From Acidimicrobiaceae bacterium (GTDB lineage: Bacteria > Actinomycetota > Acidimicrobiia > Acidimicrobiales > Ilumatobacteraceae): DNA of 54,678 nucleotides. Shown piece by piece: positions 45,097 to 54,508 of this stretch. Both the position numbers and the translations under genes were made by a program. The notes beneath the pieces are model-generated. The model searched no databases and was not told the origin of the DNA. It saw nothing but the letters and a program-made list of their open reading frames with translations. The DNA is taken from assembly GCA_002698945.1 (NCBI GenBank), contig NZZV01000024.1, positions 1 to 54,678 of the forward strand, written 5' to 3'. How positions within the stretch are numbered: the stretch's first letter is position 1; each line of letters opens with the position of its first letter.

Positions 45097-46577
45097 CGTT
45101 TCGTCTCCTCGTTCTCGGTCCGGTCGATCCGGTCGTCGTTCTCGGTCCGGTCGTCATGGTCGGTCTGGTCGTCGGCCCGAACCACGTGGCGCGGGAGCTC
45201 GACGACGATGGTGGTGGGTCCGCCGGGGGGCGACGAGACGTGGAGCGATCCGTCGACCGCGTTGGTGCGGGCGCGGATGCCGGCCAGCCCCGTTCCGTGG
45301 GTCGGGTCGGCTCCACCGACACCGTCGTCGTGCACGGTGACCCGCACATTGGCAGCGATCCGCTGGACGTGGACCGACGCGGCGCGCGCCGCGGAGTGCT
45401 TCAGCACGTTCGCGAGTGCTTCGTTGGCACAGAAGTAGACCGTCTCGGCGACGTCGGTGTCGAGGTCGAGCTCAGGGTCGACGTGCACGGTGATCGGGAT
45501 CGGTGAATCGCTGACGATCGCCGAGAGCGCAGCGTCGATCCCGCGGTCCTCGAGGATTGCCGGATGCAGGCCACGACCGAGCTGGCGGAGTTCGCCGATC
45601 GAGCCCTGCACCTTCTGACGGGCGTTGACGACCAGCTCACGGGCCCGCGCCGGGTCGCGGTCGAGCTGCTGCTCGGCCATACCGAGATCGAGCCCGATCG
45701 CCACGAGCTGTTGCTGGACGCCGTCGTGCAGGTTGCGTTCGATCCGTCGCCGTTCCGCGGCGACAGCATCGAGGATCTCCTGGCGCTGGCCCGACAGCAC
45801 GGTGACCCGTTCTTCGGCGCGGGCGAGGCGGTCGGGGCCGAGGAACCACGAGGTGATCTGGGCTTTCAACATCCCGACCCAGGCCGCGACGCGAGGCGCG
45901 CCACCGAGCGCCGCCGCGCCGATGGCGAGCGCGACCACACCGGCGACGGCGTTGAACGGGAAGGTGTCGAACACCGAACCGGTGAGGCCGCCGAACACAG
46001 CCTGGAGCACGATCGAGTAGAGGAAGCTGCCGATCGCGAACAGGCCCGAGGCGAGCACGGTGTTGATGGCGAGGTAGCCGACGACGCGCCACCGCTCGGG
46101 GTCGGTCAGCGCTCCGAAGCCCAATCGGCCGGCCGGGCGCAGTGGGCGCTGCTCGATCGTGACACCGACCCAGGTCGCCATGCGGCGTTCGGCGGTCGCG
46201 AAGACCCCGGTCAGGAGAAAGAACGGTCCGATCAGGAGCAATCCGACGCCGATGAAGGAGAGGCCGAACACGACGGCGGCCGCCGACACCATGGCACCGA
46301 AGAACACGAACCCGGTGAGCATGCCGACGAACAGGTAGCCGAGCGCGCGCCAGCCCTCGGGCTGCAACAGCGGCCGGAACCACTGCTCGGCCAGATCCCG
46401 AATGCGGTCCCAATCCCAATCGGATGGTCCGCCGGCACCGCCGCGCCCGTGCCCCGCAGGCCGTCCTGAAGGCACCTCGGGCGGCGGGAAGCTCGGAGGC
46501 GGGAGCTGGCTCACGTCGCCAGTCTCGCGCTCGGCCCCGGCGCGGTCGTCGATCCGGCTACCGGACGGTGGGTTCAT
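45093..46577 (-). CDS. sensor histidine kinase, HisKA_3/NarL-partner type
   Basis: 494 residues. A proline-rich N-terminal segment and a multi-pass membrane sensor (about residues 65-240, two repeated four-helix halves beginning EGWRALGYLFVG and ERWRVVGYLAIN) precede the dimerisation helix ERRRIERNLHDGVQQQL, with the phospho-accepting His near residue 282. The HATPase region has NEALANVLKHSAA and DDGVGGADPTHGTGLAGI. The tail is very acidic (ENDDRIDRTENEE). The sensor resembles the putative-sensor family of actinobacterial cell-envelope kinases; the signal is unknown. An inverted repeat lies 24 bp upstream of the start codon and could be an autoregulatory site. Confidence 0.93.
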   Translation of the reverse strand: MNPPSGSRIDDRAGAERETGDVSQLPPPSFPPPEVPSGRPAGHGRGGAGGPSDWDWDRIRDLAEQWFRPLLQPEGWRALGYLFVGMLTGFVFFGAMVSAAAVVFGLSFIGVGLLLIGPFFLLTGVFATAERRMATWVGVTIEQRPLRPAGRLGFGALTDPERWRVVGYLAINTVLASGLFAIGSFLYSIVLQAVFGGLTGSVFDTFPFNAVAGVVALAIGAAALGGAPRVAAWVGMLKAQITSWFLGPDRLARAEERVTVLSGQRQEILDAVAAERRRIERNLHDGVQQQLVAIGLDLGMAEQQLDRDPARARELVVNARQKVQGSIGELRQLGRGLHPAILEDRGIDAALSAIVSDSPIPITVHVDPELDLDTDVAETVYFCANEALANVLKHSAARAASVHVQRIAANVRVTVHDDGVGGADPTHGTGLAGIRARTNAVDGSLHVSSPPGGPTTIVVELPRHVVRADDQTDHDDRTENDDRIDRTENEETKR

Positions 46578-46600
46578 GCTGCACCCCTCCCCGAGACACC

Positions 46601-46635
46601 TGCCCGGAGTGGCGGGGTACCAGATACTCCGGGCA
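46601..46635. promoter_or_regulatory. inverted repeat upstream of the two-component operon
   Basis: TGCCCGGAGT (46601-46610) and ACTCCGGGCA (46626-46635) pair perfectly around a 15-nt spacer, starting 24 nt upstream of the kinase ATG. It may be an operator for the response regulator or a leader hairpin. Confidence 0.5.
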
Positions 46636-46742
46636 CATGGGCGTGGGTCGTGGTGTGCATGGTTCCATCGTGCAGATCGCGACCGCCGGACGACATGGAG
46701 TCCGCTGGCCGAATACCGGTGGGGTTGTCCCCACCACCGGAC

Positions 46743-47696
46743 TCAGACCGTTGACGCCGTGGTGAGCAGGCCAGTGGCGACGACGACCGAGAGCAGCACG
46801 GACGTCTCGACGAGCACCGCCGTGCGAGCGCGACGCTCCGCCACGTCGGGAAGGCGGGGGACGATGACGAAGTGCTGATACGCGCCGACTGCGGCGGCGA
46901 GGGCCACGAGCAGCGTCTTGACGATCAGGACTTGCCCCCACTCGGTGCGGAACAGGTCGCCCCACGAGTCGAGGACGAAGACCGCCATCACCGCGCCGGC
47001 CGCGGCGACCACGACGAGCGCCGCCGTTGCGAAGGTCGAGTACCGGTGGAGCAGCATCGTCCACGAGACTCGTGCGGAGCCGGGCCTGGCCAGGGCCAGC
47101 AGCGCGAGCGCGGAGAGCCCGCCGACCCAGACCGCGCCGGCACCGACGTGGACGGCATCGGTCATCGCGTGGACGACGCGCGGACCGCGCGACACGGTGT
47201 GCCCGTCGAAGGCGAAGGACAGCCCGGACAACGCGGCGCCGGCGATCGCGAAGAAGGCGGTCGGTGGTGGCCGCCACGTGTCGGACGTGCTCGTATCGGT
47301 CGCGCCCGTGTCGGCGACGTTGCCATCGGCGGCGAACCGGTCGGCGAGGCCGAGCACGACGAAGGCTCCGCCGAGTGCACGCATCATGACGCCCGCGCCG
47401 CCGGTCCCCGACACGACATCCAGGAGTCCATCGTCGAGGATCGTCGCGGTGCCCATCGCTTGGAGGATCGATCCGACCAGCGTGACCGCCCCGCCCACGA
47501 CGATCGCCGCCTCCAGCCGACGCCTCGACCCGACTTCGGCGGACCAGATGAATCGGAGGAACACCATCACGCCGAGCGTGACGAGTGCACCCGCCACACC
47601 GAGTACGACACCGACTCGTTGGAGCGCCTCGGCCGACGTGGACGGTTCGGCGCCGGCGAGGAAATCGTCGAGCGGCGGCGACGAGCGTGGGATCAC
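46743..47696 (-). CDS. CopD-family copper-handling membrane protein
   Basis: 317 residues, about eight membrane helices. The C-terminal half matches the CopD domain: a HVGAGAVWVGGLSALALLAL stretch with a His before the helix, a later RYSTFA segment and VKTLLVALAAAVGAYQHFVI. CopD moves copper across the membrane together with periplasmic CopC. The GTG start overlaps the copC stop by 4 nt (GTGA), so the pair is an operon. It begins 50 nt after nuoN2, suggesting a link to respiratory metalloprotein supply, though cytochrome oxidase genes are not in view. Confidence 0.85.
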   Translation of the reverse strand: MIPRSSPPLDDFLAGAEPSTSAEALQRVGVVLGVAGALVTLGVMVFLRFIWSAEVGSRRRLEAAIVVGGAVTLVGSILQAMGTATILDDGLLDVVSGTGGAGVMMRALGGAFVVLGLADRFAADGNVADTGATDTSTSDTWRPPPTAFFAIAGAALSGLSFAFDGHTVSRGPRVVHAMTDAVHVGAGAVWVGGLSALALLALARPGSARVSWTMLLHRYSTFATAALVVVAAAGAVMAVFVLDSWGDLFRTEWGQVLIVKTLLVALAAAVGAYQHFVIVPRLPDVAERRARTAVLVETSVLLSVVVATGLLTTASTV

Positions 47697-48352
47697 TCGC
47701 TCGACCGGGCCCGGAACAGCACGAAGGCCGCACCGGCGATGACGACCGCCAGCGCGATCGCGATGATCAGTCCGGTCGAACCACCCTCGTCGGTGTCGCC
47801 CTCGCTCGTCGGCGCCGTCGCCGGTGTGGTGGGCGGAGTGTCCTCGGTCGTCTCGCTCGGGACGATCGCCGGCGTGGTGGTGGTGGTGGTGGTGGTGGTG
47901 GCGGCGGCCGACGTGGTCCCGGGTGCCGTCGTCGGCGGACCCGTGGACGTCGGAGCGGTCGGGGTGCTCGTGGTCGTGGTCGTGGGCACGGGTGCATCGA
48001 CGGCGAAGGAGAAGCCACCCGAGATGACGTGGCCGTCCGCCGACGTGACCTCGTAGATCACGCCGACGTCACCGCCCGCGAGCGGTTCGTCGAAGATCAG
48101 CCGGAACACGATGTCGTCGTCGGTGATCGGCGTCGGGAGGACGACCTGCCCCTGTGGGTCGAGGACCTCGAAACCGTTGCCGACGAGCGTCACCGGTTCG
48201 GTGAACGCGACGCGGATCTCATCGAGCGGCTCACCGACCGTCGCCCCGTCGGCCGGGAGCGTGTAGTCGAGCGCCGCGTGTGCACCGGCCACCGCCGGCG
48301 AGAAGAGCACCCCGCCGAGGAGCGCGAGGGCCGCAACCGCCAGACGCTTCAT
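47693..48352 (-). CDS. CopC-domain secreted, membrane-anchored copper-binding protein
   Basis: 219 residues. The signal peptide is cleaved before His 25 (AGAHAALDYTLP), which puts a histidine at the mature N-terminus as in CopC copper sites. The second ligand region reads SADGHVISGGFSF. A Thr/Pro linker of about 60 residues (with a GGT-microsatellite at 47875-47903) leads to a C-terminal transmembrane helix. CopC binds Cu(II) outside the membrane and hands it to CopD. TACGAT lies 7 nt before the ATG, so this exported protein has a leaderless transcript. It precedes copD in a two-gene operon downstream of nuoN2. Confidence 0.9.
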   Translation of the reverse strand: MKRLAVAALALLGGVLFSPAVAGAHAALDYTLPADGATVGEPLDEIRVAFTEPVTLVGNGFEVLDPQGQVVLPTPITDDDIVFRLIFDEPLAGGDVGVIYEVTSADGHVISGGFSFAVDAPVPTTTTTSTPTAPTSTGPPTTAPGTTSAAATTTTTTTTTPAIVPSETTEDTPPTTPATAPTSEGDTDEGGSTGLIIAIALAVVIAGAAFVLFRARSSE

Positions 48353-48359
48353 GCGACCG

Positions 48360-48365
48360 ATCGTA
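48360..48365 (-). promoter_or_regulatory. -10 box, leaderless promoter of copC
   Basis: TACGAT on the minus strand, 7 nt before the ATG at 48352. The same hexamer and spacing occur at acs. Confidence 0.55.
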
Positions 48366-48402
48366 CCGATGACACCGGAGCCGACCGCGACGCAGGGTCG
48401 AC

Positions 48403-49902
48403 TCAGCGGGCGAAGACGGCGACCGACTCGGCGGTGTCGAGCACCCACTCGGGGTAGATGCCGACGACGACGGTGAAGATCGCGGCGATCCCGATCGCGA
48501 GCACCGTGGAGATCGGCGCCTGCTCCTTGGCGACCTCGGTCTCTTCGACCGTCAACCAGGCGCTGACCATGATCCGGAGGTACATGAACGCCGCGATCAC
48601 GGCCGACAACATGGCGATGATGCCGATCGCGTAGCTGTTGACGTCGACCGCAGCCTGGATGACGCCGAACTTCGCGACGAACCCCGTCGTGAACGGCACG
48701 CCTGCCTGTGCCAGCAGGAAGACGGTGAGGGCGAGCGTGATCGCCGGCCGGCGGCGCGCGAGGCCGTTGAACGCGGTGAGCGACGTGTCGCCCCCGTTCG
48801 AGTGGGCGACGACGGCGACGACGGCGAACGATCCGATCGTCAGGACCGAATAGAACAGCAGGTACGCCACGACGCTCGCCGTCCCGTCGTTCGGACCGGC
48901 GTGGCCGGCCGCCTCGACACCGACGAGGATGAAGCCGGCGTGGCTCACCGACGAGTACGCGAGCATCCGCTTGACGTCGCTCTGGACGGCGGCGAGGAGC
49001 GAGCCGATCACCAGCGACAGCACCGCCAGCACCCAGATCACCGGACGCCAGTCGTCACGCTGGAACGGCAACGCCACGAGCAGCACCCGCAACATCGCTG
49101 CGAACGCGGCCGCCTTGCCGACGGAGGCCATGAACGCGGTGACCTGGTTCGGCGCGCCCTGGTAGACGTCGGGCGACCAGACGTGGAACGGCACGGCCGC
49201 GACCTTGAACGCCAGCCCGACGAGCAACAGGGCGAGGCCGGCGAGCACGAGCGGTGAATCACCGTCGAGCGACACCGTGGTCGTGAACGAGGCGGCGATC
49301 TCGGAGATGTTGGTCGACTGGGTGCCGCCGTACACGAGCGCGATGCCGTAGAGGAACACCGCCGAGGCGAAGCCGCCGAGGACGAAGTACTTGATACCCG
49401 CCTCCTGGCTCTCGGGCGTCCGGTACGACGCCGCGAGCACGTACAGGGCCAACGACAACGTCTCGAGTCCGAGGAACAGCACGATCATGTCGTTCGCCGA
49501 CGACATGACGACCCCGCCGGTGGCGGCGACGAGGAACATCGCGTACATCTCGGGAGCGTCCTTGCCGGCGATCGCGAGTTCGTCGATCGTGAGCAGCGCG
49601 ACGAGCGCCACCGCCACACAGATCGTGATCGTGAGGAACAGGGTGAGGTGATCGAACGCCAAGGCGCCGTCGACGATCGTCGCCGGACCGTTGTCGTCGA
49701 TGTCGCTCCACTGCAACACGGCGAACACACCGGCGGTCGCCGCGGTCACGATCGTCACGATGCCGTACAGGCCGCGCGGCCAGCGGGGAGTGAGGGCCCC
49801 GACGAGCAACAGGAACAGGGCACCGCCGACCAGCGCCAAGATCGGGCTGAGGTGCCACCACTCGATGTCGGGTGCGGTGAAGAAGGTGTCTTGCGCCAGC
49901 AT
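48403..49902 (-). CDS. nuoN: complex I subunit NuoN (operon 2)
   Basis: 499 residues, an antiporter-like subunit. Motifs include FHVWSPDVYQGAPNQVTAF and LAYSSVSHAGFILVG. It is clearly a different copy from NuoN of operon 1 (VWSPDV versus TWAPDT). Its ATG overlaps the nuoM stop by one base. It is the last nuo gene of operon 2; the CopCD pair follows on the same strand. Confidence 0.96.
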   Translation of the reverse strand: MLAQDTFFTAPDIEWWHLSPILALVGGALFLLLVGALTPRWPRGLYGIVTIVTAATAGVFAVLQWSDIDDNGPATIVDGALAFDHLTLFLTITICVAVALVALLTIDELAIAGKDAPEMYAMFLVAATGGVVMSSANDMIVLFLGLETLSLALYVLAASYRTPESQEAGIKYFVLGGFASAVFLYGIALVYGGTQSTNISEIAASFTTTVSLDGDSPLVLAGLALLLVGLAFKVAAVPFHVWSPDVYQGAPNQVTAFMASVGKAAAFAAMLRVLLVALPFQRDDWRPVIWVLAVLSLVIGSLLAAVQSDVKRMLAYSSVSHAGFILVGVEAAGHAGPNDGTASVVAYLLFYSVLTIGSFAVVAVVAHSNGGDTSLTAFNGLARRRPAITLALTVFLLAQAGVPFTTGFVAKFGVIQAAVDVNSYAIGIIAMLSAVIAAFMYLRIMVSAWLTVEETEVAKEQAPISTVLAIGIAAIFTVVVGIYPEWVLDTAESVAVFAR

Positions 49903-51488
49903 CAGTGATCGCCCTCCTCGGTCTCGTCGGCGTCGTCGTGCTCGACGATCACCGGCTCATCGGGCGATGGTGCCTCGAAGTCGGCGACCGACTCCACATG
50001 ACCGATCAGTCGGTCGACGGCCGGCTCGATCCGGTCGAGCATCGGCTTCGGGTACACGCCGGTGAACACGATGATGCCGATGAAGGGCAGCAGCGTGGCG
50101 GCTTCTTTGAGCTTGAGCTCGGCGAACCCTTCGTTGGCCTCGCCGGGCTCGCCGTGGAACACCCGCTGGTATGCCCAGAGCAGGTACAGCGCGGCGAGGA
50201 TGACACCGGTCGCCGCGATCGCCGCGTACCACGGTTCGGCGAGGAAGGTGCCGATCAGGATCAGGTACTCACCGACGAACCCGTTCAGGCCGGGCACACC
50301 GATCGAGCTGAGCATGACGACCATGAACCCGGCGGCGAAGATCGGTGCCACCTTCTGGAGACCGGACAGCTCGGCGATCTGGCGGGTGTGGCGGCGCTCG
50401 TAGATCCAGCCGACCATGAGGAACAGCGCACCGGTCGAGACGCCGTGGTTGACCATCTGCATGACCGAACCGGTGATCGCCTGGCTCGTGAACGCGAACG
50501 TGCCGAGCACGATGAAGCCCAGGTGGGCGACCGACGAGTACGCGACGAGGCGCTTGAGGTCGGTTTGCATCGTCGCGGCGATCGCGCCGTAGAGGATGCC
50601 GACGACCGCGAGTCCGAGCCACAGGTAGCGGCTCCAGTACGCGGCCTCGGGGAACAGGTAGAGGCCGAAGCGGAGCAGGCCGTAGGTGCCGAGCTTCAGC
50701 ATCACGCCGGCCAGGACGACCGAGCCGGCCGTCGGCGCCTGCGTGTGGGCGTCGGGCAACCAGGTGTGCAGCGGGAAGACGGGTACCTTGACGGCGAACG
50801 CGATCGCGAACCCGAAGAAGAGCCATCGCCCGGTGGAGGCAGCGAACTCGGCGTTCTCGGCGATCTCGACGAGGTCGAACGTGACGCCCGAGACGCCGTT
50901 GCGGCTCGCGATGTAGGCCGTCGCCATGATCGACACGAGCATGAACGCCGAACCGGTCATCGTGTACAGGAAGAACTTCGTGGCGGCGTAGACCCGGCCC
51001 TCGTAACCCCATCCGCCGATGAGGAAGTACATCGGGACGAGCACGATCTCGAAGAAGACGAAGAACAAGAACAGGTCGAGGCTCAGGAACGAGCCCATCA
51101 CGCCGGCCTCGAGCAGCAGGAGCCAGGCCAAGTACGGCTTGTCGCGACCCGGCTCGTCGTTGTGCGGGTCGATACCGAGGATCGCCAGCGGGAACAGCAC
51201 ACCGGTGAGCAGCACGAGGAACAGCGAGATGCCGTCGACGCCGAGGTGCCACGAGATCCCCCATTCCTCGATCCACGGTTGCTTGGTGACGAACTGGAAG
51301 CCGTCGTCGCTCTGATGGAACTCGGCGGTCAGCCAGATCGCCATGGCGCCCGTGGTGACCGACGTGATCGCCGCGACGAGCTTGGCGTACTGCGCCTGCC
51401 GCGAGCTGATCAGGGCGATGAGCACGGCACCGATCGCCGGGGTCAGCACGAGTGCGGTGAGGATGGGGAAGGAGAGTTCGTCGTGCAT
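49902..51488 (-). CDS. nuoM: complex I subunit NuoM (operon 2)
   Basis: 528 residues. GVDGISLFLVLLTGVLFPLA, FFEIVLVPMYFLIGGWG, LHTWLPDAHTQAPTAGSV and LVAYSSVAHLGFIV are NuoM hallmarks. The C-terminus is strongly acidic (EHDDADETEEGDH). The ATG at 51488 overlaps the nuoL stop by one base (TGATG); an in-frame GTG lies one codon earlier. Confidence 0.96.
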   Translation of the reverse strand: MHDELSFPILTALVLTPAIGAVLIALISSRQAQYAKLVAAITSVTTGAMAIWLTAEFHQSDDGFQFVTKQPWIEEWGISWHLGVDGISLFLVLLTGVLFPLAILGIDPHNDEPGRDKPYLAWLLLLEAGVMGSFLSLDLFLFFVFFEIVLVPMYFLIGGWGYEGRVYAATKFFLYTMTGSAFMLVSIMATAYIASRNGVSGVTFDLVEIAENAEFAASTGRWLFFGFAIAFAVKVPVFPLHTWLPDAHTQAPTAGSVVLAGVMLKLGTYGLLRFGLYLFPEAAYWSRYLWLGLAVVGILYGAIAATMQTDLKRLVAYSSVAHLGFIVLGTFAFTSQAITGSVMQMVNHGVSTGALFLMVGWIYERRHTRQIAELSGLQKVAPIFAAGFMVVMLSSIGVPGLNGFVGEYLILIGTFLAEPWYAAIAATGVILAALYLLWAYQRVFHGEPGEANEGFAELKLKEAATLLPFIGIIVFTGVYPKPMLDRIEPAVDRLIGHVESVADFEAPSPDEPVIVEHDDADETEEGDH

Positions 51489-53536
51489 CACACGACCCCC
51501 CGACCGATCACGAACCAGGCCAAGAGCAACACGACTCCGATGCCGACGATGCCGGCGTAGTTGCGGACATTGCCGGTCTGGAGCCGCCGTACGCCGGTGC
51601 CGGTCCCGCCGACCATCCTGGCGGCGCCGTTGACCGCGCCGTCGACGATGTGCTGGTCGAACCAGGCGATCGCCTCGAACGCCTTGCGGCCCGGGCCGCC
51701 CATGAACGCGCTGATGGCGGCGTCGTAGCGCCAGCCGTCGGCGAGGATCTGCGGCTCGATCGGCTTGATCGCCTTCTTGCCGTAGACGGCGACGGCGATC
51801 GCGATGCCGGCGAGCGCGACCGCGATCGCGAGCAGCGCGAGGAGGCCCTTGGCGTCGTAGGCGGACGTGCCGCTGATGTCGTTCTCCGCCACCTCGACCA
51901 CCGGGTGGAGCCAGTGTTCGAGCTGGTGCTGCCAGTCCTTCGGGATGAACGAGAACGACGGCAGGTTGAGCACACCTCCGACCGTCGACAAGAAGGCGAG
52001 CACGACGAGGGGGAACAGCATGACCCACGGTGACTCGTGCGGCTTGAACTCGCCGTGGGCGCCGTGTGTCTCGGGCTGGTGGGTTTCGGGCTGGTGCTCG
52101 TCGAGGTTTTCGGCCTCGGCGTTCTCCGTATCGGCAACGGTGTCGTCACCGTCGACGAGGTGGGCGGCCTCGGCCTCGTTGGCGTGGCTCCCCCATCGGG
52201 CCTTGCCGAAGAAGACGAGGATCACCTGACGGGTCATGTAGAACGCGGTGAGCAGCGCCGTCACGAGGCCGATCACGTAGAGGACCGTCGCGCTGGTGCC
52301 GCCCTTGGCGAGGGTGAACAGCAAGATCTCGTCTTTCGACCAGAAGCCGGCGAACGGCGGCACGCCGGCGATCGCGAGCCAGGCGATGATGAAGGTGCTC
52401 GCCGTGATCGGCATCACCTTCCGGAGCGCTCCCATGTGGCGCATGTCTTGCTCGTGGTGCATCCCGTGGATGACCGAACCCGAGCCGAGGAACAGCAGGG
52501 CCTTGAAGAAGGCGTGGGTGACCATGTGGAAGATCGCCGCGACGAACGCTCCCGAACCGACGGCGAGGAACATGTACCCGAGCTGCGACACGGTCGAGTA
52601 CGCCAGCACCTTCTTGATGTCCTGCTGCGCGACCGCGATCGTGGCGGCGAACAGTGCGGTGATCCCGCCGACCCAGGCGATCAGGGTCGACACCTCGGGC
52701 GCCGCGGCCGCGAGCATCGGGTTCATGCGGGTCATGAGGAACACGCCGGCGGTGACCATGGTCGCGGCATGGATGAGCGCCGACACGGGCGTGGGGCCTG
52801 CCATGGCGTCGGGCAACCACACGTAGAGCGGGAGCTGCGCGGACTTGCCGACCGCGCCGATGAACAGGAACAGTGCGATGCCGGTCGCCGTGGTCGTGCT
52901 GAGGGCCCCGCCCTCGGCGGCCTCGTTGAGGCCGAAGTAGCTGACGGTGCCGACCGCCTTGAAGCCGAGGAACATCGCGAGCATGAAGCCCCAGTCACCG
53001 ATGCGGTTGGTGACGAAGGCCTTCTTGCCGGCGGTCGCATTGGCCGGGTTCGTGTGCCAGAACGAGATCAGGAAGTACGAGCACGTGCCGACGCCTTCCC
53101 AGCCGAGGAACGTCACGAGCAGGTTCTCGCCCAGCACCAGCAGCGTCATCGACAACACGAACAGGTTCAGGTACAGGAAGAACTTCGAGAACTTCTCGTC
53201 GCCGTGCATGTACCCGATCGCGAAGAGGTGGATCAGGAACGCGATGCCCGTGACGAACAGACACATCACGATGCTCAGCGGATCGGCGAGGAACGCCATG
53301 TCGATCTGCAACGAGTCGACCGGAACCCACGAGAACAGCGACTCGACGTGGCTGCGCTCCTCCTCGTCCATCGACAACAGATCGAAGTAGGCGCCGACCG
53401 ACACGACGAACGACGCGAGCACCATCGCAGCGGCGAAGTAGCCCGACTTCGGATCGCCGAGCTTGCGGCCCAACACGAGGAGGGTCAGGAACCCGAACAG
53501 CGGGAAGGCAGGGATCAACCAGATGACGTCGAGCAC
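51488..53536 (-). CDS. nuoL: complex I subunit NuoL (operon 2)
   Basis: 682 residues. The conserved core includes LGWEGVGTCSYFLISFW, VWLPDAMAGPTPVSALIHA and LAYSTVSQLGYMFLAVG. An insert rich in Glu, Gln and His (for example DEHQPETHQPETHGAHGE) corresponds to the longer His/Asp-rich loop in the operon 1 copy, so the insert seems a lineage trait that has expanded there. The GTG start lies 3 nt after the nuoK stop. Confidence 0.95.
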   Translation of the reverse strand: MLDVIWLIPAFPLFGFLTLLVLGRKLGDPKSGYFAAAMVLASFVVSVGAYFDLLSMDEEERSHVESLFSWVPVDSLQIDMAFLADPLSIVMCLFVTGIAFLIHLFAIGYMHGDEKFSKFFLYLNLFVLSMTLLVLGENLLVTFLGWEGVGTCSYFLISFWHTNPANATAGKKAFVTNRIGDWGFMLAMFLGFKAVGTVSYFGLNEAAEGGALSTTTATGIALFLFIGAVGKSAQLPLYVWLPDAMAGPTPVSALIHAATMVTAGVFLMTRMNPMLAAAAPEVSTLIAWVGGITALFAATIAVAQQDIKKVLAYSTVSQLGYMFLAVGSGAFVAAIFHMVTHAFFKALLFLGSGSVIHGMHHEQDMRHMGALRKVMPITASTFIIAWLAIAGVPPFAGFWSKDEILLFTLAKGGTSATVLYVIGLVTALLTAFYMTRQVILVFFGKARWGSHANEAEAAHLVDGDDTVADTENAEAENLDEHQPETHQPETHGAHGEFKPHESPWVMLFPLVVLAFLSTVGGVLNLPSFSFIPKDWQHQLEHWLHPVVEVAENDISGTSAYDAKGLLALLAIAVALAGIAIAVAVYGKKAIKPIEPQILADGWRYDAAISAFMGGPGRKAFEAIAWFDQHIVDGAVNGAARMVGGTGTGVRRLQTGNVRNYAGIVGIGVVLLLAWFVIGRGVV

Positions 53537-53539
53537 GGC

Positions 53540-53859
53540 TTATCCCTTCAGCTCTGCGAGATCGTCGGCGGTCGCACCGGGGCGGCGCCGCAGGACCGAG
53601 ATGATGATGCCGAGGCCGACGACGACCTCGGCGGCCGCGACGACCATCACGAAGAACACGGCGGTCTGGCCGTCGATGTTCCCGAAGCGTGTGGCGAGTG
53701 CGACGAAGGTGAGGTTCACGGCGTTGAGCATCAGCTCGATACACATGAACATCACGAGCGGGTTGCGGCGGACCATGAGCCCGACCGAACCGATCGCGAA
53801 GACGAGGGCGGCGAGCACGAGGTACCACGTCGCCGTGGGTTCGACAGCGGCGAGCAGCA

Positions 53860-53863
<4 letters not shown>
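53540..53863 (-). CDS. nuoK: complex I subunit NuoK (operon 2)
   Basis: 107 residues, three helices. [18 protein letters not shown] carries the key helix 2 glutamate, and [18 protein letters not shown] the helix 3 one. The GTG at 53863 overlaps the nuoJ stop; the following ATG (53860) is an alternative start. Confidence 0.95.
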
Positions 53864-54381
<518 letters not shown>

Positions 54382-54401
54382 CAACGATCAGCCTCTTCAA
54401 T

Positions 54402-54505
54402 GGTCGGGACTGGCCTCCGCTGCGCTTCGGCTGCTCCCTCCGTGCAACTCGTCGCTGGCGCTTCCCTGTCGACGGTCGGGACTGGCCTCCGCTGCGCTTC
54501 GGCTG
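54402..54505. repeat. 32-bp direct repeat in the gap upstream of nuoJ (operon 2)
   Basis: Two identical 32-bp copies (54402-54433 and 54474-54505; core TCCGCTGCGCTTCGGCTG) lie 72 bp apart. The element interrupts an otherwise tightly packed operon. Confidence 0.9.
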
Positions 54506-54508
54506 TCG

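Noticed and set aside
47875-47903. GGT trinucleotide tract as a phase-variation site
   Set aside because: Length changes in a trinucleotide tract keep the frame, so it would only change a poly-Thr linker in CopC.
49905-51560. Long plus-strand open frame opposite nuoM of operon 2 (and similar ones opposite nuoL, nuoM and nuoK)
   Set aside because: The Glu/Asp/Arg/His-rich translations mirror membrane-protein codons on the other strand; the nuo genes are unambiguous.
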